A stretch of 64,000 nt of DNA from Mixophyes australis. Its lineage: Eukaryota > Chordata > Amphibia > Anura > Limnodynastidae. Where the stretch lies: positions 63,798,101 through 63,862,100 of the forward strand of contig JAVHZZ010000011.1 of the NCBI GenBank assembly GCA_036250195.1, given 5' to 3'. Under the pieces are notes generated by a model. It worked only from the letters and a program-made list of their open reading frames with translations, made no database searches and was not told the DNA's origin. A program made the position numbers and the translations under genes. Positions 1 to 11,667 of the stretch are shown here, one piece after another (position 1 is the first letter of the stretch; the number at the start of each line of letters is the position of its first letter).

Positions 1-412
1 CAGTGAGAAGCGTGCAAAATAAACTTGGGGGACAAAGTGATTTACCTGTGAAGAATCACTTTTGTAAGCATTGAGAAATCTAGCACTTACTATTTACCAC
101 CATTTTAAATTGTTGCTGGGATTTTGTTTGGGATGTCATAGTTACATTGCTAGAGGAATGGAGTGATTTATGTCCAGGGAAAATCTGTTCCAAGGGCATT
201 TCTCCATTTGCAAAGTTATAAAATACAAACATTCAGAGCAATGTGGTTCCCTATGTAAGATGATATAGGGCCATAAAATGTTTTGAAGTGTATAGTAAAA
301 TAAAGTGACAATAAACCCTAATTATAATTTGTGTGTACTTTACCATTAATATTTATAGAAACTACTGCAATGGATTAATCCTACAAAAATTTGAGGAAAC
401 ATTAGAGATCAC
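1..412 (-). other. EPN1: EPN1 intron 3' of the UIM3 exon
   Basis: This is the start of the intron that follows the UIM3 coding exon on the minus strand; the next exon (expected to begin the DPW-rich region) is outside the window. I see no coding exon or recognisable repeat in it. Confidence 0.7.
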
Positions 413-499
413 CTCTTCCTGCTTAGAAGGTGCTTCTTTCTTGCTTTCTTCAATGGCCATCTGGAGCCTCAGATCATCTCCTCTGCGGATCCTCTCCTC
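413..499 (-). CDS. EPN1: Epsin 1, coding exon 5 (third UIM)
   Basis: This exon encodes 29 residues beginning EERIRRGDDLRLQMAIEES and ending KQEE. It is the third ubiquitin-interacting motif of epsin 1, with the characteristic acidic patch, Ala-x-x-x-Ser core (AIEES) and flanking hydrophobic positions. UIMs bind ubiquitinated cargo so that epsin can deliver it to clathrin-coated pits. On the minus strand it is preceded by an AATAG acceptor and followed by GAG|GTGATC, a weak but valid donor. Its length is 87 nt, and both boundaries are in phase 0, so it can be skipped without a frameshift. The human protein continues KEE-SSLMDLADV at the same point, which supports ending the exon at the glutamate. 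No later exon is in the window. Confidence 0.9.
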
Positions 500-3400
500 C
501 TATTTAGAATACAATTATATAATTAACAATCTAGGTCCTTCTACAAAAAAAAAAAAAAGAAGTATAATACAATGAATGGTAAATGTAATGAAGCCACAAT
601 TAGTTAATTGTGACAGTATGGACAAATAATGGCATCAAGATCTATTTCACAAATTCCTGGATACAGCAATCCTGCTAAATCATTATTCATTGGAACAATG
701 GGATCTTCTGGAGTAGAATCATGCTACAGGCCCAAGCCTTTTAATACCCAACAAACATCCAGTGAAAATGAATTTGTAACAGATCAAGTCAATGGCTACA
801 TGTTGTTTCCCTTGAATCAGAATGTGACTGTTTTCCATAAAGAGATATAGATTTTTAAATGCTACATTAAGTTAATCCCACTCTAGCCTTAACTACTGTG
901 TGAATTTACAGCAGTATATAGGGAGACAGTGTTGTACAAGAACTTAAACTCCGAAAGGCAATTAAGCACCCGATGATAAAACTGATAAATTTAAAGAAGT
1001 TACCTGCTTCTGGCAAAGCCTTCTAAAAGCACTAATATAGCAAATGGGTGGGGTCTGCTAGCCTTGGCATTGATGGACTCAATCTGTCACTAGTTCTTCG
1101 ACAGAACTCTGTGGAAGATATTCCATAAAGCTATTAGAACTATTGATGGAGCATAATATAGTGCTAGCTAGTTCTCTGCTTCAGGCGATAAGGGTAGGAG
1201 GGTTTGTGCAAATATGGACAACCCCTTCAATTCATAACCAGCTGATAAGACAAAGGTTGTTTTTCCATGGACAACACTTATGTTTTTGTACCATTGCTAC
1301 TTTTGTGGTTCTTATGGCTTTTACAAGCTATAGAAAACATGAATAAAAATGTGGGCAATAGCCATATGCTTGCGTAGATTTCCTGTACATGCTCTATCCA
1401 AATGTCAACTAAGTTTATTAGTACAGATATGTGAGGTTTCAGGTTTCATCCAGAATACCCAAGGTTTCTACGAGAAGTGTCCCCCCGCCCATGATTTAGA
1501 AATACCCCATCTTAAATCTACCACTGCACATTAAACATGACCCCTGTATTATCCCAATGCTTTAAATCCTAATAAAATTATTAAGCAGTGCTCGTGACGG
1601 TGAGTGTAGGATGCGGCGCTCAATGATCAAACCTCTGTAAAACACCACGTACCAGCAGTTTTTCTAGTTTCTGAAAATGTTTGAGTGACTGGAATCTGGA
1701 CAGAAGATATTGAATGCTATGTATTACTGAGCTGCGTAATATACAACTGCAGGATTTATACTCAACTAAATATGCCCACAATGCTCTTTTACTCCTTTGT
1801 TGCAGCTTGCCACGTTAGCAGGGCAGTGCTTTTCTAACACAACAGAAACGCAGTGACTGACAGCACTGATGAAATGCACTGTGTGTATTTATATTCATAC
1901 ACCAGGCCAGGACAGTGATACCATAGTAACTGCAATCACAGCTTTCTGACCTGTATGAAATCACATTAGTACAATGTCTAAAAAATGTTGGAGAAGTGAC
2001 AACTATATGTAATGGGAGCAGAAATACATTACTTTTAACAGAGGTGCAATAGAATGCCAGAGTACCACTGCCCAACAATAGTTAATATCTGAACAATTAC
2101 ATTTTGGGGTTCAGTGGTTCTTTAAAAACTACTGGTATTGACAGATCAATTTCCTCGGCATGTGAACAGGTCATTTGCTGTATTTGTGCTTCCACAGGTC
2201 TCAGATGGTCAATAGTCAGTAAGTGCAACACATTCCAGCAAGCTTAAAAAAAGTGGAAGGGCCAAGCTATCAGTAATTAAGGTTTTAGCTGCAATCGGAG
2301 ACCCAGAAGACGAAAGGTAAGTTGTAGGTTTCCGTATGATTCTGCACCAGAATTATTATTAATACAAACATACAAAGACATATATTAGCAAGATTGCTGC
2401 TTTGAAGCACAGAAAAAAAAATAGGCTGTATGACCGGCAGGACTGCAACAGTCAAAAAGAAAAGTTATCCAACCATAGAAGAATGAACATCTCATACATT
2501 GTACTCATCTGTAGAGGTATAGTGTTAAATAAAGACAAAATTAGAAGACAAGTGGACATATATATTAAATATGTGTATGAATCTGTCCCAAATGAACACA
2601 AAGCAATGTGCTACCATTTTTTCCTCAGTTTATTATAGAAATTGTAGGATTCTCACATTTTATATGCTAGGTGAAGTTATTTGATTTGTTAAAGATGTGT
2701 GTGACTGGGGTCTGCCCACATTATTGTGTTAAATCTTCATCTTCTGCCAACCGTGAGAACCCTATTAACTAGACAATGAAATCATTGAAAAATTTAGAGG
2801 TGAATTTGCTGATCTTGTAGGGGGGCAGTGTCATGCCCACTTTTGTGATTGTATTCTTGAAAACAGAGCTGCATATAACACAGGCAGTGGCATGATATGA
2901 GGAAGGGAATGGAGGCAAACGAAAAGTCACAGACAGAGGTAGATAGTGGATGTAGCTAGGGACCCCAAATTCACAGAGTAGTAATGCGAGGCTCCAGCAC
3001 ACAGGACAAGAGTGGTGTCAAACACTTATGTATGAAACAGTGTTCATACATCAAACTTTTCAATTAAATATTTAGCTATAAAGAAGTAATGCCCATTGCT
3101 TTGTGTTGGGATGGCTGAATGATTCAATGGTGGTAACAATCAACATTAATGCATGCCAGACAACAAGATTGAGGAAATATCACAGTCACAAGTATGGTCT
3201 TTAAAAGTGACCAAGCATAAACACAAGCCTTAAAATTATTCTCTCAAGAGTCAAATTCAGCAGACTGTAGGTCAAATCAGCATGCACATCATTTAACAAA
3301 TATATGAAGATACTTCATACCAGAAAGGAAGGCTGCATGAACCACTTCGTAACCTAGGCTCAGTTTTGTAGAATCGTACCACCCAGAGACAAAATAAAGT

Positions 3401-4878
3401 ATTCCCCAAACAAATTATGTGGACATAAATTAGAATAAAATTGTTTTAAACACTAAAGTTGGATTTGTGTGGATATAAGCTTCAAAATAGCTTCCCCTTC
3501 TACATATCAGAAATTTCTTACCTGTCAGTTTGTAAGAAATAGTAACGTGTAGCGATATACACTTGTATATACTCACCTTTTAATGCCATTTTTCAAGTCA
3601 AGAAATCAAGATTTAAAAGCACAGTTTTAAACATTACTTCAATAAATCATTAAATGAACAAATATTACCATGTTCTGCTTTCAACATTAAATTGAAAAGG
3701 AAGAAACATAATACATACAGAATATGCTTACTTGTAAATAATCAATATCCTAATAAGTGCAAAAACAAAATCTCAAACATAACTATCATTGGAACATTTA
3801 TGTGGCTCTCTGAAGTTAATATTTAAAGACATATATTCCATGAAGTGTGTGAGCTGAACAATGTTAGAATGGTTAAGTATTAATTTGAACACACAGAAGA
3901 GTGGGTGGTATAGGGGATAAAAAAATAAATAAAAAAAAAGAAAATAGTGAACAGTGAAAATAAATATTAAAATGTTTATCACACAAGTGCAATTAATGAT
4001 AAATCAACAGCACAATTAACCTAAATAAATCTAAAACAAAAAAAATCCCAAAGCAAAGCTATTTTGGGGGCTGGAGAATAAAATGGTCATATTGCAAAAC
4101 AAGAGTAATGCAAAGGCATTTGATATTAACTGTGACGTATGTTAAGATTATGGAATGCCGCAACTTGAAAATATGATTCTAGTTAAAATGTGAGCAAAAC
4201 AGTTTAAGTTAGCGAAATGTAGCCTTTTATTGATATAGAAAACTGAACCAAATTCAGAAGTTAGAATACACGCAAAAAAAAAATAAAAAAAAAATAATTT
4301 ACATTTTCTTCAACTATATGGTTTTACTACTCCACAAATATGATTTAACATATATGAGTTCTTGCTTATAGAAAATTGAAAATATTTAAAGAAAAAAGGT
4401 TATCAGTCACCAAATAAAAATGAGTAAGTAATTTATGCCTAGTGATAAGGAATTAAAAAATAAATAAATAAAAAGAAAAAATATATACAAATTGCTTCAC
4501 TCAAAAGACCATGCCTTGTTTTCCAAGAAGTCAATTGACCATTTTAAAAAGGTAGTAAAATGAAGTAGGCGGGTGATATATAGTTTTAACGAATATAGTT
4601 TATTCATTAAGAACTTTTAGTAAACCAGTAAAACATATGTCTTACTAGGAAATCGAAAACATATCTTCTCCAACTCTCAATCCAAGCAAGTGGTCAGCGT
4701 AATGAAGCAGAAAGGGGTTAGTGGAGGTTAATTCGCACCTCACCTTCATCCTTTCCCTCATAAAAAAAAAGCGGCAGAAAAAGCAGCAAAATGAAAAGGA
4801 CTGCTGTCAAGGAACTGATTGTTATAATTGCTATTATAATTATTGTTTTGTTTTTGGTACAAAACTCATCCGCTCTAC
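500..4878 (-). other. EPN1: EPN1 intron between UIM2 and UIM3 exons
   Basis: This AT-rich intron of about 4.4 kb contains scattered poly(A) and poly(T) runs. I see no coding exon, RNA gene or transposon I can name; the open frames in it are short and have no family resemblance. Confidence 0.6.
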
Positions 4879-4950
4879 CTTGTCGTGTTCCTCTTTGCTC
4901 AAGCTAAGTGCAAGCTGAAGCTGCAATTCCTCTTCGGGCACAGCAGGGGG
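4879..4950 (-). CDS. EPN1: Epsin 1, coding exon 4 (second UIM)
   Basis: This exon encodes 24 residues, PPAVPEEELQLQLALSLSK followed by EEHDK: a complete UIM with the acidic EEE patch and the ALSLS core. Human epsin 1 has the equivalent segment ending SREEHDKEERIRRG, so exon 4 joins exon 5 exactly at EEHDK-EERIRR. The acceptor is a strong polypyrimidine tract ending TTTCCCAG and the donor is AAG|GTAGAG. The exon is 72 nt, phase 0 at both ends. The segment EEELQLQLALSLS is closer to the UIM consensus than the mammalian one, which has DDAQLQLALSLS. The assignment to EPN1 is firm from the linked exons. Confidence 0.92.
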
Positions 4951-6978
4951 CTGGGAAAGAAAAACAAAATAAAAGCACACGACACCAGCATGGTAGGGGA
5001 GGGGTGGACAGAAAAAGAAAAAACAAAAAACTCAAAACATGGATGGTAGGTAGGCAGATGGAGACAGATAAAAGACCATATACAGCCATATATACCACAG
5101 CTTCAGATCTCGATAACAGTTTACAAGGTATCTAGGATTGCAAAATCAACTCAAGGGGCAACAGATTTACGTATGTAAATAGCCAATATCGGCAATCCAA
5201 TGTGCATTACTTTAAATGCCGATTTTCATGCACGTTCATTGTGACATAGAAAACCAATAGAACAGAGTTTCCTTAAAATTGGCAAACACTTGTCCAAACG
5301 AACTTCATAATCCTGGCATTATATTATAATTATTTTTTTAAAATCCAGTTCATCGGCATAATGGCAAAACAGGTATAGAGAGCCAATTAAAACATAGTAT
5401 TGCACATAACTACAATTTGGTATGCCTTTAAACCAAACACGTTTTTGTTGAATTCAGAATGTACAGCAACTAATGGGCTGAAGCTGGGAATACTGTGGCC
5501 ATAAAAACCAACTAATAAGAACCAAGAAAAACCTGTTAAATATAAAGAAAGAAAATAAAATCAGCAAAAATGGCACATGCTGGCAATGGGAGAAAGGGGG
5601 AGAAAGACAAAAGTTCATGAAATTGGGCGAAGGTGTGTGTGGGGGGGTTGGAGATCCTCTCATCTGGTACAAAACAGTAATTTTAAGGCAATGCTAATAT
5701 TTCTTTGGGCATAATCACTACAGAAAATTTCCAACTAGACGCTGTAGTACCAAAATGAAGCCTAGTGTCGAATATAATTGGCTCTTTATAGGGACAACTC
5801 TTGAGACTCTGACCTTCAACTGGAGCTACTGTATGGTAATCATCTGCAGAAAACCTTTACACAGAAGAAATACACAGATTTAATAAATATAATTGCTTGA
5901 TAACTTGTGAACAGAACCTGTACAAAAAAAACATTGCTGGTATACTCAAAGGCTAGGAAATATATATTTATTTTCCGTGTTTGGATCTAATGGTGTCCGT
6001 TGCATACACATTGTGCTTTACATATATGAAAACAACACGTCCATATCTTAATGCAAAGTACAAAATTCCTTCATATGCTTATTTTATATACAGACTGTGG
6101 TGCACATCCGTTCTGGAGCATGTTCTCCTTTTCTCCAACAACGCTATACTAGACATTTTCATCACAAGCTTTTGTACAAGAGTTTTTTTACGCTCCTCAA
6201 AACACAAAAAAACCCATAAGAAATATGGAAAATACAAGCCATACGGCCCAGTGTTCACCTGAAGCAAAAAAAGCATAAGTTTTACATATTTATTTTATTT
6301 AAGGCATGAACAGGTTTGTGAATGCAACAAGCTTAATAATGTCAGGTTGGATTTTACTGTATTTTTAGAGCATTTTTTTTTACCTTTTAAAGAATGCAAA
6401 AATAGAAACTTACAAAAAAAAAAAAATCAATAACGCATTACCATTACATGAGAAAAAAGTTCAGAAGTCATATTCAATGTCATAAGATGCACCAAGAGTT
6501 TAAAAGCATTAATAAAAAAAAAACAAAAAAACAACCAAACATTTCTATAAAACCTCATTGGTTAAGAAACAAGTCACTGAGGATTATTTACACATTCATG
6601 TGTATAAATACAAAACTATAGCCATAGCAACCATGCATTAGCTTTTATCGGTCTAGAGCAAGCTAGACAATGAAAGCAGTGCCTGAGTGGTTGTTATTTG
6701 TTTTGTGAGGATTTACACCTCTGAGCAATGTTTGGAAATGAATTGTCACTGAATTAAAGAAATTTGTTTTCGAATAGGAAAAAAAACAAAATAAAGAAGT
6801 GTTCAGAAAAATGGATTATAAAAAATAAAACTTAAAAAAAAAACAACCAAGATTGAACATAACTTTTTGAAACATTATCGTTTTCAATTGGATGCACTTA
6901 TCGAGACTTAAAAACACAATGATTTCAAAATTTTGTTTATCCCAGGATCCCCCCCTTTGGATTTACCTTTGCTCTTAC
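4951..6978 (-). other. EPN1: EPN1 intron between UIM1 and UIM2 exons
   Basis: This intron of about 2 kb is AT-rich with many A-runs. I see no exon or recognised repeat in it. Confidence 0.6.
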
Positions 6979-7103
6979 CTGCTCCGCTTCTTCCTTGCTC
7001 ATGGCCAGAGCTAGCTGGAGCTGAAGTTCTTCCTCGCCACTGCTCTGTGGCCAGGCCTGCTCGGCTTCTGTTGCTGGATTTACCGTTGACGATGCAGACG
7101 ATG
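6979..7103 (-). CDS. EPN1: Epsin 1, coding exon 3 (linker and first UIM)
   Basis: The exon starts after TTTCCTTACAG and ends GAGCAG|GTAAGAGC. It supplies two bases to a split serine codon, then 41 codons: a Ser/Ala-rich linker, the conserved EAEQAWPQSSGEEELQLQL stretch and the UIM core ALAMSKEEAEQ. The human epsin 1 segment EAEQAWPQSSGEEELQLQ is identical, which separates this gene from EPN2 (EQARPQTSGEEELQ). The length is 125 nt, entering in phase 1 and leaving in phase 0, so unlike the next two exons it cannot be skipped cleanly. It sits between a 2-kb intron downstream and a 12-kb intron upstream loaded with transposons. Confidence 0.94.
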
Positions 7104-7654
7104 CTGTAAGGAAACATAACGGACGAATAAGGGTTACATTAAGAATGGGTCGTCCAAAAGTGACCCCTTTATGAAAACTGGATATCATGACATTGTTAAA
7201 TACTTGACCACCCACACCTTCCTGTCCGCATGAGTTGCCTGCTACTGCAAGCGTATATACAAACTGTAAAAACATCAAATATGTTCTTACAGTTGGCGAG
7301 CAGTGATGACACTTTTCAAAGGTCTAATTTTGGAAGCGCATAATGACACAACGCACAATTGTTAAGTCAAGGCAAAAAAACAAAATGTTACACAACTTAT
7401 TTTATTCCAAGCTGAACTTTGTGCAAAAAAAATAATGTAAGTCTGGCTGCAAAATAACAATAATATCAAGGCTTCGTACACATGGGTGTTCATATCAGGC
7501 GTACAATGCCCATTTTTAATGCTGGTAAATGTGATTTAGTGCTTAAGGTCTGAGAACTAATGTAAGAGAATGGACCTGTACACATACACTCACGTTCTTC
7601 ACTTGCAGCATTTTAATTTTCTCTGCACTGTTCACAAGTATAAATGCTCAGTAC
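7104..7654 (-). other. EPN1: EPN1 intron sequence next to the hAT insertion
   Basis: This is the 3' end of the 12-kb intron between the ENTH and UIM1 exons, ahead of the hAT element. I see no exon or repeat here beyond short A/T runs. Confidence 0.6.
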
Positions 7655-7662
7655 AATACAAT

Positions 7663-10600
7663 TAGAGATGGGCGGGCTCGGTTTCTTGAAAAGCGAACCC
7701 AGCCGTACTGCGGGGTTCCGAGTACCGAGCCGAGTCGGCTAGGTACTTTCGCGCTTATTCGGATTCCAAAATGAGGCAAAACGTCATCGGATCTCTGGAG
7801 TTTTGAAATTAATAAATACCGCCTCCACCGCGATCTAGCACCATTTGAGAGAGGGATACAGAAGGATAGAGTGACAAAGCACAGAGCTGAATTTGCTGAA
7901 TTTCTCATTGCTGAAATAGAAATATACAAGTCCTCGCAGGCTTATTTTCTGAATTTGCACTAATAAGTGTAACGTGTTATCAAAATGGATTCACAGAAGT
8001 AGACAGAAGAGCAGGAGTAGCAAGCAGCTGCTGACACCTGTCCTGATGATAGTTATTCCTGTATGTCATCTGGTACAGCCTAAGTAAAGGTACATAGTCT
8101 TTTGAAGTCAGGGGGAAAAAAACCCCAAAACAACTTTTACCGTGTGAAGAGAAAAAGAGCTGTAATCCAGGAAAAGTTAACTGCCGCTAGAAAAAAATTG
8201 CCAACATGCCATTCTATAAAGCAAGACCAAGTAATTCAGAGTCCAAAAGTGGTGCACAAATACTGTTACGTGTAAAAGCCGAGCTGGAAGAAAACCGTAA
8301 GGCATTAGAGGAAAATGTATGCTCAGAATCAGAAATTACACCAATCAATGAGAGTCCATCCACGAGTGGTATGTGTAATCGTGACCATTCTGATAGTGTA
8401 CCCATAAAGAAGGCCCCTTGCAGCATTTCTGCTGATGTGTGCCTGACCAGCCGAGTATAGCTGATGATACACCAATTGAGGATGCCACTTTGGAATTAGA
8501 AGAGGATGAGGGGGATATTTGTGTAGCCGACGAGGGCGCTAATGATGAGGAGGATGATGTTGTTTGGGTAAGTTCTGCACCAGTGGAAGCAGTTTTGGCA
8601 CGTGATAAGAAGAAGGCCATTGTTATGCCTGGACATAAGCCACTTATGTGTGGAACTATTTCTACCCAAATCCTGACAACTGTCTAGCCATTTGCAGTGT
8701 ATGTAAAGCCACAGTCAGTAGAGGGAGGGACCTTAACCATGTAGATGTAGGAACCTCATCCATGTTACGCCATTTGACGCGAGTTCATGGCAAGGTGTTG
8801 GGAAAATCTGAAAGTTATGGTAAAAAAAAACATAAAAAACAACAAGCAGTCCATCACCAGCTAGGACCCTTATCTCACCTACATCCCGACGCCTGCAATC
8901 TACACCCACAACACCATTCTCATCAATATCCTCAGTAGCGATCGGAGTTAGACCTGCATCCAAGTTGGTAAGGCTAGATGACTCCTGCACTATCCTTGAT
9001 TCCTCTGAAGAATGTTTGAGCGTTCGTCCCACTGCTGCTGCTGTTCCTGATGCTGGGGGTGAATCTTCTTCCCATAAGCAGCCCAAGAAGAAAACCACTA
9101 GTACTTTATAACAATTAACTGTGAAACAACCTTTTGCTAGAAGAAGGAAGTATGACAGCAGTCACCCAGTCGCAAAGCGAATCAGATGCCATGCCGACTA
9201 TGCTAGTGTTAGATCTGCATCCAATATCCACTATAAACGCAGCTGGTTTTTTAGTCAATTGAGGTTTTGTGTCCCCATTACAAAATTCCATTGCGACACC
9301 ATTTTTCAAGAAAAGCTATTGCTCAACTCTACCAGAACGTTCGTAAAAATGTAATTGGGCTCAAAATGCCATTTTGCCCACTGTCCACTTAACCACAGAT
9401 ATGTGGACAAGTGGAAGTGGGCAAACCAAAGACTCTATGACTGACAGCCCACTTGGTTGGTCATTCGCCTTCACAAGCAGGAACAGCAGCAGCATGTACA
9501 CCACTACGTAACATTTCTCACAGGCAGGCTACTCTTTGTATCACCGGCTTCACTAACAGGCATACAGCTGATAATTTGTTATGAAAACTACGGGATGTCA
9601 CCGATACATGGCTTATATCACTTGGACTCTCCCCAGGACATGTTATTTCTGATAACGCCAGCAATATTGTGCGATCATTACAGCTGGGTGAATTCCATCA
9701 CATTCCCTGTTTTGCTCACACAATAAACTTGGTGGCGCAGAGCTTCCAAAGAAATAACCGTGAGGTGCAGGAGATGCTTTCAGTGGCCCGTAAAATTTCG
9801 GGACATTTCCGGCATTCTGCCACCGCATGTAGGAGATTGCAGCAGCTCCAAGAACAATTTAATTTGCCCTGCCACCAACTTGAGCAAGAGGTGTTATCAT
9901 GGTGGAATTCCACCCTGTACATGCTTCAGAGGATGGAGCAACAGTGCAAAGCCACCCAAGCTTATTGCACAAGCCATGACATTGGGAAAGGAGGGGGAAT
10001 GTATTTCACTCTTGCACAGTGGGGAATTCTTTCTGTGCTGTGCAAGGTGCTGAAACCATTTTAAGTTGTGACGTGTGAAGGGAGTTCAGACTCTGCTAGC
10101 TTGAGCAAAGTCATTCTCTTAATTTGACTTTTGGAAAAGCAGCTTGACAAACTGAAGGAGGAGATGAAGGAAAGCAATTCCACAAAGTATGTTGCCTTGT
10201 AGATCAAGTACTTAATTTGTTTCGCAATGATCCAAGAGTTATTAAAATCTTGAAGTCAGATCACTATGTTTTGGCGACTGTACTTGATCCTAGGTTTAAG
10301 ACCTACGTAGATTCTTTGCTTCCAAATGACTGAGATCTGAACAGATGCAAGGAGCTCCTGGTCAGCAAGTTGACCGCTGAACTGGTCCTTGGCTTGACGA
10401 CGTCTCCTACTTCAGTTTCTCAGGCAGCTGCTTCTCGTAAAAAATTGCACTTTCCAAAGAGAAGCAGGGATGACGCAGGTGGCAGACCACAACAGTTTGA
10501 CATCCGGGCTAGTTTGAAAGATTTTAGCAAAAAAAGTGCGACCTTGGCCATAACTCCATCCGATCCTACTATTAATATGCAAAGGATGGTGGAGGATTAT

Positions 10601-11659
10601 TTTCAAGAGTTCATTGAAATGTCAGACAGTCCCTTTCCATACTGGGAGGAAAACAAGCAATTTAGAAATCCGTGTACAAACTTGCTTTGCAATACCTAAG
10701 CTGCCCACCCTCCAGTGTATAGTCAGAAAGAGTCTTCAGCACAGCTGGGAACCTTGTCAGTGATCGACGTAGGAGGTTACTTCCTAATGATGTGGAAAAG
10801 ATGATGTTCATCAAAATGAACTGCATCTTCCACGAGGAAGGCCTTCACCGGCAAATACATCCAAGTACTGACACTTCTGTAATGGTGGATTCCAGCGGAG
10901 ATGAGTTAATAGTCTGTAATGATGATGTACACACTGATGAGGGAGAGGATGATGCTGAAGATGATGACAACATCTTGACAGTGTATAATTCATTTTGCAG
11001 CACTGTTGGTCTAGCCTGCCTTTAGGACATTGATAGCTGATTTAGTGGGGCCCCAAACAAACAAAGCACTTCAGCCACAAAAGTGGAAGCCCTCGTCGCT
11101 GAAGTGCTTGGTTTGTTAAAGTGTGCATGTCCTTTGTAAGATCCAACATATGGGTGGGTGGGAGGGCCCAAGGACAATTCCATCTTGCACAATTAATCTT
11201 TCCTGGCACTGATGCGTGTTTCTGCCATTACTCTAATAAGCCCGTTGTTAGCTTGTTTAGGCAGGGCCATGTTGGACTTGCACTTCAGCCACAAACGTGG
11301 CACTCCTTGTGGATGAACTGCCTGGCTTGATAAATTGTACATGCTACCTCTCCTAATGTGATATAAACTGCAGTGTATTTGTGTCGTTGCTCTGTCGCTT
11401 AACATCCAGCCAGCTCGCTGCAGTATTTGGCTGAAAGTGTATGAAAAGCATATTGTGACCTGTGAGATGGTAAAAATTGAATGTAAATCACTGGAATTTA
11501 GTACTAGTGAGGTTAATAATAATGTAGGTACAAAATAATACCGAAATTATGTGATTTTACCCCAAAAAATGGAATTTTGTAAAAATTAGCTAAACAAAAC
11601 AAAAACCCGAAGGTAATGCAGATCCAAAACCAAAACACGGGGGTCAGTGAGCATCTCTA
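7663..11659 (+). mobile_element. hAT DNA transposon, full length but inactivated
   Basis: The element is 3,997 bp. It is bounded by a perfect 8-bp target-site duplication, AATACAAT, at 7655-7662 and 11660-11667, the length typical of hAT transposons. Its ends form the inverted pair TAGAGATG...CATCTCTA, with weaker similarity continuing inward; the left end carries a GC-rich stretch with repeated CCGAGT-like words. Inside are transposase remnants on the plus strand in several frames (BED finger, catalytic region, dimerisation domain). The element is inserted in an EPN1 intron, antisense to the gene. Confidence 0.93.
8206..11024 (+). pseudogene. hAT transposase remnant (BED finger, RNase H-like core, dimerisation domain)
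   Basis: The order of a hAT transposase is preserved, but in broken frames. A BED-type zinc finger lies at about 8640-8830, with WNYF, CSVC and HLTRVH giving the C-x2-C...H-x4-H ligands. The catalytic core begins near 9385 with TTDMWTS, which contains the first catalytic Asp, then shifts frame within about 50 bases. A second core block spans about 9670-10064 (CFAHTINLVAQ and a WNST motif). The C-terminal dimerisation segment is at about 10690-10820 with SERVFSTAGNLVSDRR, preceded by an in-frame TAG. The first 85 codons (8206-8460) resemble the variable N-terminal part of such proteins only by position. Multiple stops and shifts make an active protein impossible. BED-type hAT (ZBED-like) is the best family call. 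Confidence 0.88.
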
Positions 11660-11667
11660 AATACAAT

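Noticed and set aside
8206..11024. Possibility that the hAT transposase is a domesticated host gene
   Set aside because: The frame is broken repeatedly and the element keeps both ends and its target duplication, as expected of a dead transposon.
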